Source: Cricetomys ansorgei (taxonomy: Eukaryota; Chordata; Mammalia; Rodentia; Nesomyidae). From it: DNA of 64,000 nt. Location: positions 2,891,501 through 2,955,500 of the forward strand of contig JAMJFZ010001222.1 of the NCBI GenBank assembly GCA_026225945.1. Direction: 5' to 3'. The notes below the pieces were generated by a model. That model searched no databases. It was not told the origin of the DNA and was given only the letters and a program-made list of their open reading frames with translations. This document shows, one piece after another, positions 23,177 through 32,292 of the stretch (positions within the stretch are counted from its first letter, which is position 1; each line of letters begins with the position of its first letter). The translations under genes and the position numbers were made by a program.

Positions 23177-23511
23177 TGAAATGGATCCAAAAGAAAATCT
23201 AGAACCAAGCTAAAGCCATATTCTCACAGGTGGTTGTGAGAGCTCAGACCCCCAGGGTCAAGCTAACCGGGACTCCTACCCCTCCTTTATTGTGTGTCCG
23301 TCTCTGATAAGGTGGTTGTGAGTTTTAGCTTAACCCCTCCCTCCAAATCCCAGCCCAGTGTTACAGTCCTGAGTTCAGAGACTGTGTTCCTGGCTATCTC
23401 TGTCTGTCTCTCTAGCCAGTCTTTTTCTTTTTTTTCTTTTTTCTTCAACTTGAAATCAAGTAAAATATTCTTTATCAATGAGTTGTGTGTCATGTTGGAT
23501 TATCAGGAACA
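23177..23511 (+). mobile_element. 3' LTR of the provirus relic, sense
   Basis: Begins TGAAATGGATCCAAAAG and shares order and most sequence with the LTR at 17937-18275, including the GGTGGTTGTGAG pair and the T-rich R/U5 part with CAAGTAAAATATTC. The end is approximate (GGAACA). The 3' flank (ATACAA...) does not match the flank before the 5' LTR (GGAGC), so no target duplication is preserved. Confidence 0.85.
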
Positions 23512-24665
23512 ATACAATACAAACACCGTTACTGCCATTACTGGGTACTTAGTAACAAGGCTTTAACGGGAACTGATTATGCAGCTCCTCTGAGAGGGCT
23601 GCCTATGATGAATGATTACCTGAACTATTTTGTTTCCAGTGGGAGAATGTGCGAACTGTGTGAAGAGGTTTTTTTTTTTTTTTGGTAGAAAAAGTTCAAC
23701 TGACTAAAGGTGTATTTTCTAAAACTCCATTACGGGTCTATAAAAGACATAAACAGGGATCATGACTACAGCAGAGTTAGAGAATGGAGCTTTGAGGAAT
23801 AACTGCCATGGTATAAGAAACTGTCCTCAAAAATTCTGTGGCTTTCTGAGTTGTGAAACAATCAGCCATTTCTAAATTGTGTGAGCTCAGTGTGCTCTGT
23901 TTGGGATCCTGAACAAATGGGTCAGAACAAGAATTGAGAATACGCTAGAGCAAGATCCTGTGGGGCTCACTGCCAGCTGAAGGGTAGAGGCCACGAGCAC
24001 ATAGTATTTTAAATATGTCTTCTAAATTCTGGTTTATGTAATGATGCCTTGCTTGAAACCTTTAAAGAGAAAATGTACAGGATGATTTAAAAGGTTTGTA
24101 AAAACATTTAATACATGGGAGAAATTTTCTTCTTACTCATTCGAAACTGGCACCTTCTCCAGTCATTGCTCAGAATGAGAGCCAGATCTTGTAGCAGAAT
24201 TATGCCCTCACCCGGGGCCAGAGGGACCAGGAGATCCTCATCCAAGACCTCTAGTGCACATTAAGGGACTTGTCAAAGTTCACACAGTCTTGTAGCAGTT
24301 AGCTCTGCATCTTTTCAGTAAAAGGGGAGTTGAACTCAAGGAAGAACATTGGCATCTATTCCAGGTTGTTAATGATGTGTTCCAACCCCCATCACCTAAT
24401 TCTCCAGTTTTCTTCAACTTTCCTTTCCTCCTCTCCTCCCATCTGATACCTAAGAATGTCCCCTCGCCCATTGCTACTCTTGGAATAGAGGGTGACATGT
24501 AGCTCCCTAGCAGGTGAGCCCACTTGTCTATCCAACATCATGTCTACTTAGTTCAACTCTCAATCAGTGTTTGTTAAATGTGAGTAGGTCTCTCAGTAAA
24601 GCCTGGGGAGCCACCATACAAATCAGCAGTTTCCTGGAACAGCTTACCAGCCTGACTTCAACTCT
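23512..24665. other. Unique DNA, nothing recognised
   Basis: About 1.15 kb with a poly(T) at about 23670 and no gene. Confidence 0.45.
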
Positions 24666-24687
24666 TTAAAAAAAAAAAAAAAAAACT

Positions 24688-24772
24688 TATTCTGTGAGTT
24701 CAAGGCCAGCCTGGTCTACAGAGTGAATTCCAGGACAACCAGTTACAACAGAGAAACCTTGTCTCCAAAAAT
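24688..24772 (+). mobile_element. B1 SINE 3' half, sense
   Basis: TGAGTTCAAGGCCAGCCTGG then CAGAGAAACCTTGTCTCC. An A run precedes it at 24667-24684. Confidence 0.85.
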
Positions 24773-24960
24773 ATATTATCTTTACTTCATGTATGCACAC
24801 CACATACAGGCGCCCACAGAGGCCAGAAGAAGGCACTGCATCCCCTAGAACTGGGGTTACAAGCAGTTGTAAGCTACCACACATAGGTGCTGTGAACCCA
24901 GTTTGGGACACCTGCAAGAGCAGCACGTGATCGTAACCACTGGGCCATCTCTCGAGCCCT
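24773..24960 (-). mobile_element. B3-type SINE, antisense
   Basis: GCCAGAAGAAGGCACTGC and CCATCTCTCGAGCCCT mark an antisense B3 with intact head. Confidence 0.85.
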
Positions 24961-25081
24961 GTTTCCGCTCTTCTCATGGCAAACTTTCTGAGCATCCACC
25001 ATCGTTGCACTCGTCACTCACCCCTTGAGAGGTTGCCTCCCCTATCCAACCCCTCAGGCTCCACTGACCTTTAGTGGTGGT

Positions 25082-25296
25082 TTTTTTTTTATTGTTCTAT
25101 ATGTACGGGTGTTTTGTCTACACGTGTCCTTGCATCACATGAGTGCCTGGTGCCCCAGGAGGTCAAAAGAGTGCATTGGATCTCCTGGAACTGCAGTTAC
25201 AGATGATTGTGAGCCACCGTGTGGGTGCTGAGAATCAACCTGGGTCCTCTGAAAGAGCAGCCAGTGCTCTTCATCACTGAGTTCCTCTCCAGCCCC
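25082..25296 (-). mobile_element. B3 SINE, antisense, near full length
   Basis: Starts with the T-rich tail, then GTCAAAAGAGTGCATTGGAT, GATTGTGAGCCACCGTGTGG and CTCTCCAGCCC. Confidence 0.92.
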
Positions 25297-25924
25297 TGAC
25301 CTTTGCATCTCATTACAGCAAGAACACAGACACAGCTGGCAGAGACCCTCTGCACACTCTACATTCACACTTCCATGCTTTGTCTCCATGGAGCTGAGGG
25401 AGGCCTACTCAGCACTCCAATGCCAGGCCTGCTCTGGGGTCCATCTTGCCGTCTGCTTCAGGACATCCACCATCATTTCCTCAGCTAACTCTTCATGGCC
25501 TTCAGTCTAGTCCTCCTCTCCTTACAGTCTGCCGGCATGCCGGAAGCTTGTGCTAGACCTGACACCCTACTCTCATTCCTCATCCCTACCTGACAGCATC
25601 CTCAGTGGGGTACACACCATCCTCCCTGTGTCTGGTCCTCCTGTTCTTTTGAGCCCAACTCGGTCAGGCATTGTTCCACCAATAAACTCCACTGCCATTT
25701 CCCACAAGCCCCTAGATTCTTCCTATCCTTCTCAGCATCCTTGGCCGAAGCTTTTCCCTCTTGCCAATCTGGCCTGTACTGGGACAGACTTCTCCTCTCC
25801 CCTCAAGCTCATTGTTTCATAAACCCAAATGCCATCTTTACACCAGAGACTCCTATACTGCTTTCTCCACCTGAAGTTTTACCTAGAACGGGTTCCCTGA
25901 AAAGCCATTCAGCCTTAATATGTC
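25297..25924. other. Unique DNA, nothing recognised
   Basis: About 630 bp with two overlapping plus frames of 90 and 63 codons, neither with a family match. Confidence 0.4.
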
Positions 25925-26255
25925 TATATTAGTTACTTCTCTCCTCTCTGGAACCAGACACTGGCAGAGGCAACCTATTTTGTCTTATTATTCAGAGGAT
26001 TCAATCCATCACAATGGGACACAGTGGCTGTAGCAGCTCCAACTTTAGTAACAGAAGCTCCTGGCATCTTGGTTCCAAGGAAAAGTCAGGCAAGAAGCAG
26101 GACCCTCAAAGACCTGCCCCCAGTGACCCACCTCCACCAGCTATGCCTCAGCCCTGATGGCCTCACAGCCCTCCAGAACAGCACAAGCATGTGGAGACTA
26201 GATATTCAGACACACAGGCCTGTGGGGATGTGTCACATTCAAACTATAGCAATGT
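25925..26255 (-). mobile_element. MaLR-like LTR remnant, probable antisense
   Basis: Order of CAGAGGATTCAATCCATCA, GCAGGACCCTCAAAG, CCTGCCCCCAGTGACCCACC and CACATTCAAACTATAGCA resembles a common rodent interspersed LTR read antisense. The 117-codon frame at 26024-26377 is repeat-derived. Confidence 0.5.
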
Positions 26256-26329
26256 CTAAAACAGATTTGGTAACTCTGATCCTCCCCAAACTGCCCTGCT
26301 CCCCCTGTCCCAAATCTATGCTTTTGCAT

Positions 26330-26990
26330 TTCTTACATGTTTATGTGTGTGAGCGTTTAGCATGCATGTATGCATGAGTACCACATGCATTTCTGGTAGC
26401 CTCAGAGGTCAGAAGAAGGCATTGGGTCCCTTGAAACTGGAGTTATAAGTGGTTGTGAGTGGAGCCATCATGTGGGTGTTGGGAACTAAACCCAGGTCCT
26501 CTGCAAGAGCAACAGATGTTGTTGTGGGTGTTTGAATTAGATATTTTATAGTTGATAGTTATTATGGGATCATACTCCTGTGTGCATACTGTATGGGGGA
26601 AGGGTGCTTCCTGATGTCTTGCAGCATGGTAACAAAGCAATGGAGTAGCACCCCAGATCTCCATATGAACAGGTCATCTGTTTACACTGAGATAGGCAAC
26701 AAGTTCTGCTGGCCAACCTTGAGAAGTGTTAAGTTCCATTCATTCGTATAATAAAGATCTGTGTGGAGGAAGGAGGGAGTTTTTGAATGAATAAAGCACC
26801 TAGGGGCTGCTACAGAGGGAGCAAACAGCCATGAGACAGAATCATATAAGGAGGCTATGAGAGAGGATGTAAGATGGATCTCTGCATAAGCCACCCCAGT
26901 ATTGGGTCCCTGAGAGTTGTCTTGGCTCTTTATTATATCCACAGAATTAACAATAATAATACTTTAACAAAATGTTCTTTTTTAACATCG
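26330..26990 (-). mobile_element. B3 SINE, antisense, split by a solo LTR
   Basis: Left part 26330-26519 has GGTCAGAAGAAGGCATTGGG and TGTGGGTGTTGGGAACTAAA. The head continues weakly after 26970. The LTR at 26520-26969 sits inside it. Confidence 0.75.
26520..26969 (+). mobile_element. Solo LTR (family A), 6-bp target duplication
   Basis: 450 bp from TGTTGTGGG to TTTAACA, flanked by AGATGT (26514-26519) and AAATGT (26970-26975), 5 of 6 matching. Related to 50947-51492 (shared TTAGATATTTTATAG start, GAATGAATAA and CCTAGGGGC) and to 1502-2126. Confidence 0.85.
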
Positions 26991-27007
26991 TCATGCTGTT
27001 TCTTTCT

Positions 27008-27180
27008 CTTTCTTTTTTATGTATATAAGCACCCTATCTGCATGTACGCTTGCATGCCAAAAGAGGCTGGAAGATCTGAGTATAGATGATTGTGAGCCAC
27101 CATGTGGCTGGTGGGAATTGAACTCAGGACCTCTGGAAGGGCAGCCAGGGCTCTTAACCGCTGAGCCATCTCTCCAGGCC
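27008..27180 (-). mobile_element. B3 SINE, antisense
   Basis: GATTGTGAGCCACCATGTGG, GGAATTGAACTCAGGACC and GAGCCATCTCTCCAGGCC. Confidence 0.92.
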
Positions 27181-27235
27181 GCAACAAGTGTCCTTAACTG
27201 TTGAGCTATCTCTCTAACCCTATCGTGTTTTTGTT

Positions 27236-27456
27236 GTTTTTATTTTTTATTTTTTTAGATGTGTCTGGTTATTTTGTCTGCATTGTGTAGCACTTGCATG
27301 CTGTGCCCATGGAGGCCAGAAGAGGGCGCCAGAACCCCTGGGATTGGAGTTCCAGACCATGCTGCTCCATCTGGCTTTTCCATGGGAACTGGGATCAGAA
27401 CTCAGGTACTCAGTACACACGTCACCTACAGAGCCCTCTTCCCAGGCCTCTAGCCT
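27236..27456 (-). mobile_element. B3-like SINE, antisense, diverged
   Basis: T-rich tail, then GGAGGCCAGAAGAGGGCGCC and GGGATCAGAACTCAGGTAC. The head is poorly kept. Confidence 0.75.
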
Positions 27457-28810
27457 TACTCTTTTAATTATTTTCATCAGCTATTTTTTTTTAAAAGTAC
27501 ATTGCCAGCTTTAAAAAATTTCCCCTTGGGTCTGTGCTGCAGGGTGATAAAACAGAATTACACAGGAGCAGGGAGCATATGCAGACGTTGTAACTTTTAT
27601 TTTAATAAAAAGTGGCCAAATAGCTTTAAAATGAACCATAATACCACTGGTTTTTTTTCTTTACAAAAACAAAAAGTGAGGGAGACTTGATTTTCTAGCC
27701 ACGTTACTGATCCTGAAAGACTGCTGGTCGCCGGTCATAGGCCTTCATCTGCAGGGCAGCTGTGTCGCCAACACTCCCTGCTCACAGCGCCCTTCTGCAG
27801 AAAGCTGCCACGTGGCTGTGAGAAGTCAAGATCCTGTCCTGCTTTCCTGCTGCTGCCTAGAAGTCCCCATCAGAAGTGGGCTCTGTGCTCTTGAAAACTA
27901 CATCCCTACGTGGAAGGTACTCAGAAAATGTCAGCATTGCTGGGTTCTGAGTCCTTGTCCCACAACATTGCTCTATTTCTCCTGCCACTCCAGACAGGCA
28001 GTCCTGTGTCCCGAGACTGCGCTGCAGACACTATGTGCAGCCTGCAGAAGAACTTAGAGTTCCAGTGGTTCTAGGAAGAAGACAGTCGCAATAAGAGCTA
28101 ACATCTGTGCCTTCTGTTCTGGAAGTGTTGCCGACTCCCTCTCTAAAGAGCAACTGGGAAGTCTAGCTGAAATTACCCAAATGTATAACATTCGGGAGCT
28201 TGGAGTGCAGTTATCAAGATATGTGAATATCAGACACAGATCTTTTTAGAAAGATCAAGCTCTCTTGGGTATGGGTGACATGAACACGCAGTCACTGTCC
28301 TCAGAGCTCCCAGGAAGAGCTGTGGAACACTTTGGGAGAGGAGATATACCTGAAAAGAGTGATGGCGCCTCTCAGGTGACATCTAAAGAGGAACTTTGTG
28401 TAACCTCTCAGAGTATGGTGTGTGTCCTGGATTCTCAGGCCTGGGGACGGGTAACTCAGGGACTAGGAAACTAAGGAGGGAGGTTGCTGATGGCTTTCAG
28501 CTGGGGACAATAGGGCAAGGGGATGCTGTTACTATGTGATGAATCTACACCTAAAATAGTCCAATACTCTCTGTAGGGGAGGACGCTGGAGGACCTGCAC
28601 TATCTAGTTTCCAGAATTATTGTAAAGCAACAATTTTTGAACAGCATGCACTGCTGTAAAGGTAAACAAGTAGATTAGTTAACAGAAAATCCAAAGAGGG
28701 CATGGGGGGAGCATTTGGTCCCAGTGCAATTCAATGGGCTAAAAACAAAAATTGCAACAATTGATACGGAAACAATTGGACAGCCGTACTCACAAAAGGA
28801 ATAAGAAGTG
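27457..28810. other. Unique DNA, nothing recognised
   Basis: About 1.35 kb without a repeat I can name. It has slightly higher GC and some CpG near 27725. Frames of 62-81 codons show no domain. Confidence 0.4.
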
Positions 28811-28945
28811 GCCGGGTGTAATGACATGCACCTGTGACCCCAACAGGGGGCAAAAGTGGTTGATCTGTGAGTTCAAGGTCAGCCTGGTGAGCTGGTGAGC
28901 CATAGTAAGTTCCTGGATAGCACTATATAGTGAGACATTGCTCAA
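28811..28945 (+). mobile_element. B1 SINE, sense
   Basis: GGCCGGGTGTAATGACATGC then GAGTTCAAGGTCAGCCTGGT. Diverged, with an internal GAGCTGGTGAGC repeat. Confidence 0.85.
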
Positions 28946-28954
28946 AAGACGAAA

Positions 28955-29003
28955 AAGAATAGGAAGGAGGAGGAGGACGAGGAAGAAGAAGAAGAGGAGG
29001 AGT
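28955..29003. repeat. Purine-rich (GGA/GAA)n tract
   Basis: Follows the B1 and probably grew from its A-rich tail. Confidence 0.9.
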
Positions 29004-29096
29004 CCACACCCTTGCCTCTCACCTTCATATTGTAGAGATTAACTAGAAAGCAAAACTTAAATACAGGAGTCAAATTTATAAAGCTTTAATTTTAAA

Positions 29097-29311
29097 ATGT
29101 ATAATTATTGGTGTGTGTGTGCGTGCTTGCATGCGTGTGTAATGTCTGGGATGGGAGGGTATACCCATGCCATGACACATGAGTGGAGTCAAAGGACAAC
29201 TCTGTGGAGTCAGTTATCCCCTTCCGCCTCGTGTGGGTCCTGTGGAGGGAACTCAATCACCAGGTTTATGTGGCAAGTGCTTTTACCCGTTGAACCATCT
29301 CACTAGCTCCA
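29097..29311 (-). mobile_element. B3-like SINE, antisense, with TG-rich tail
   Basis: TG-rich start, GGAGTCAAAGGACAACTCTG and GAACCATCTCACTAGCTCC. Strongly diverged. Confidence 0.75.
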
Positions 29312-29339
29312 AATTTAAAAACTTTAAAGATAACTGTCC

Positions 29340-29700
29340 TATTGTCTATTTCTGAGTAACAATGTTATAATTATCGTGTGGCTTGAACACCTTACATTTA
29401 TTATCTCACAATTCCCATGGGCCAGGAGTCTAGGATCCTCTGCTTGAAGTCTCAACAACTGTCCAGCTGCGGTCTAAGTCAGTTTTTGCAGTTACTGAAC
29501 AGGACTTCACTGTGAGGCCCTTAGCTCCTGGATGTCACGCCGGCTCCCTGCCACAGGATCTCTTGCTGCCTCAAAGCCAGATTCTCCAGTAGATGGGCAT
29601 TGCTATCTTATGTAACAGTCATGTATTCACCCATAAGCATCAGCTTTACAGCAGTCTACTGCTGAGAAGCAAGCCACAGATCCTTCTCACACTCAGAGCC
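29340..29700. mobile_element. Ancient mammalian interspersed repeat, family unresolved
   Basis: CTATTTCTGAGTAACAATG...ACATTTATTATCTCACAATT...GGGCCAGGAGTCTAGG resembles a widespread mammalian repeat in order and wording. I cannot name the family. Confidence 0.5.
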
Positions 29701-30651
29701 AAAAGCAGTGGGAGAAGCACAGTTGTCCTGCCCTATCTGTAGATTAAACCAAATGCAGAATGAAAATATGCAGAGGAGGAAATCCTTCATCTGACTGAAC
29801 ATGCACAGACGTGCCTTTTTGTCCCTTTCCCTGAGCCATGCTGTTTGATACATACTTGAATACCATTCACATTGTATTACAGACAACCTAGAGATGAGCC
29901 AAAGTCATAGGAGAATGCAAATAACTCGAGTATCCATGAAGGTCCCAGAACCAAACTTCCAGGGATCTCCAAGGAGAATGATAGATAGGAAGCTTCTCTG
30001 TATGGAAAGAATGAGTACAGAGCCATGCAGATCGTCTGTTTATATAAAAACATTTCTCCTTGGATGACCCTTGTGTGCCTTGTCTGCCAGAGTCTTTCTT
30101 GCGTGTGGTTCTAATACCCTAATCTTGCCCTAGCTCCTAACAGAATGGGGAAAGTGCACACTGTGAGCCCCAGGAGATTCAGCAGCAGCATCTCATACAC
30201 AGCCAGTTCTCAAACTTTGGGTACAGCCAGGCTGTGTAATGGAGACTGTACAGCTTCATGGAATTGCAAAGTTTCACTGGAATACCAGCTCCTATTTGCT
30301 AGTTGGTGAACAGTAGCCATTACTAAATATTTCCCATTCTCACTCTCATATAACCTCATGACTTAGAGATTAAATTAAGATAATGTGAGGAAACGTCCAG
30401 CTTCATGAGATGATAGAAATTATTTGCAGGTGGTAATAACTAGCAATAATGTGCTTTAAATGAAGCAGAAATGATGATGTTTTCTGTGACAGCTACTTCT
30501 TTGTGAATACGGAACCATCAGGATTCCTCTTGACAACTGCTGCCCAGCGTGAGAATGGCTACAGCCAGGTGCACATGCTTTGACAGTGGTCCTGTCACCA
30601 ACCACTTTCTTCAGGCATCTCTCACTTGAGTATGATTTCCAACATAAGTCT
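29701..30651. other. Unique DNA, nothing recognised
   Basis: About 950 bp without gene or repeat. Confidence 0.4.
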
Positions 30652-30763
30652 GATTAAATAGTAAATAAAATAATATTAGTTAAATTAAATTTAAATTAAA
30701 TAAAATTATAAAATAAAATAATAAAAATTAATTGTTAAATAAAATAATTATAAAATAAATTGT
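30652..30763. repeat. AT-rich (TAAA/TTAA)n low-complexity DNA
   Basis: Almost only A and T with many AAATAAAAT words. Confidence 0.95.
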
Positions 30764-31473
30764 CTTCTGCATGCAGTAATAATTTCAGCCACAAGGGAGC
30801 AAAACGCTGTGTTGTTTGTTTTTTTTTTTTAAGGAAGAAGTATTACATTTTAAGATACACAGTTTCAGTCACTGTTTTAATTTGCCTTTTATTTCCTAAA
30901 GACATTAATTAATTTAAGGCATGAGAAAAGGAAATCACAAATTCTTTTGGGAAAATTTTGTTCTTGCCTTATAGCTGGTTAAATAAGCAGCTTAATTCTC
31001 TATTTAAAATGCTATGATTCATCTGTTTCCTGTAAGTCCTAAAGAGGTCATATAGTTCTACATTCCTAATTCTTGTTAAGCTTCCTGCAGGCCATCAAGT
31101 TCATGTGTTTTATTATAGCCTTGCAAATTAGTAGAAAAAATTGACTCGCCTGTAAACATTTCATCAGTTTCATCATACTCCTGGTTGGTTGGTAATGCCA
31201 GCTGAAAGCTGAAAGTGCTATCACTCACAGATCGCTCAGCTGTGAAACTGATGGTGGTTATGCAGCCAGCTTCTGGCTTCTGCTCCTCTCCTCAGAATGA
31301 GAATGCATAGACCCTGAAAGTGGGAATATGCGTCCAGATGAACCCATTGCTCAGCACCTCATGCTCCCTATGGAAAGGCAATATGTGCATAATCTAACGT
31401 CAGTGACAAATAGCGGTTACCCTGCACTGTGGTCTGAATGTTTGCATCTCTCAAAATTCATATATTTGGAGAG
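30764..31473. other. Repeat-free AT-rich block, possible conserved non-coding element
   Basis: About 700 bp without any SINE, LINE or LTR, holding homeodomain-like words such as ATTAATTAATTTAA (30905-30918). Nothing codes here. Its status as a conserved element is a guess from composition. Confidence 0.3.
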
Positions 31474-31681
31474 ATGCGGAGATGGCTCCATTGGTAAAGT
31501 GCTTGCCACACAAACACAAAGACCTGAGTTCAATCCCCAGAGCCAATGTGAAAACAGACATGTTGGTTTAGAGTTGTGGAGATTTAAAAGGCAGATTTCT
31601 GAAGCTCACTGGCCAGCCAGCCTCACCTACTTCATAAGTTCCGAGCCAGTGAGAGAATCTGTCTTTAAAAAAAAAAAAAAG
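31474..31681 (+). mobile_element. B4 SINE, sense
   Basis: ID-like head (GGTAAAGTGCTTGCCACAC, GAGTTCAATCCCCAGAGCC) joined to a B1-like 3' part (CTCACTGGCCAGCCAGCCT, GTGAGAGAATCTGTCTTT) and an A tail. Confidence 0.9.
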
Positions 31682-31907
31682 GGAGGGTAGTCAAAGCCAG
31701 GATGCCAAGAGTGTTCTTGGGTCTGTACTATATTTGCCCATGTGATCTGAAAAAAAGTCATCTGGGTATCCAGAAAGTTTCTGTAAAGTGTCTCCTGTGA
31801 ACAACCTGTGTTGAGTTGGCCCAAAAGGTGATCAGCAGGTTTCTTCCCCAAAGCCAACTCAACCATGTATTCTTAGGGATCAAAGTCTAACCTTAAGACC
31901 AAAACCC

Positions 31908-32010
31908 AATAGGAGTGCATGCTTGGTGACTCATACCTGTGGATTCCAGCACTCAGGAGACTGCGGCAGGAGGATTACCACAAGCTTCAGATCAGCTACA
32001 AAGGGAGAAC
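31908..32010 (+). mobile_element. B1-like SINE fragment, sense
   Basis: GTGACTCATACCTGTGGATTCCAGCACTCAGGAGACTGCGGCAGGAGG-type body (31925-31975), truncated. Confidence 0.75.
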
Positions 32011-32035
32011 CTACAAACCTGAAAGGAAAAGCAAA

Positions 32036-32292
32036 GGCCTCTGTTCTCTCCTAGACAGAGGAAGGGTCACAGGTCAAACCTCTGTCCCCTCCTAGACAGA
32101 GGGAGGAGTCATAGGACAACCCTGTCCTCTCCTAGACAGAGGGAGGAGTCACAGGACAACCCTCTATCCCTTCCTAGACAGAGGGAGGAGTCACAGGCCA
32201 ATCCCTCTGTCCCCTCCTAGACAGAGGGAGGAGTCACAGGACAACCCTCTATCCCCTCCTAGACAGAGGGAGGAGTCACAGGACAACCCTCG
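32036..32292. repeat. Minisatellite, six units of about 42 bp, each with an internal hairpin
   Basis: CTAGACAGAG recurs at 32051, 32092, 32132, 32174, 32217 and 32259 (spacings 41, 40, 42, 43, 42). Most units read CCTCTGTC...CTAGACAGAGG then GAGGAGTCACAGGACAA. The left CCTCTGTC and right GACAGAGG are reverse complements around an 8-base loop, so each unit can fold. Units differ by a few substitutions. Confidence 0.95.

Noticed and set aside
32036..32292. CRISPR array
   Set aside because: Units are contiguous with no unique spacers, and the genome is a rodent's. It is a minisatellite.
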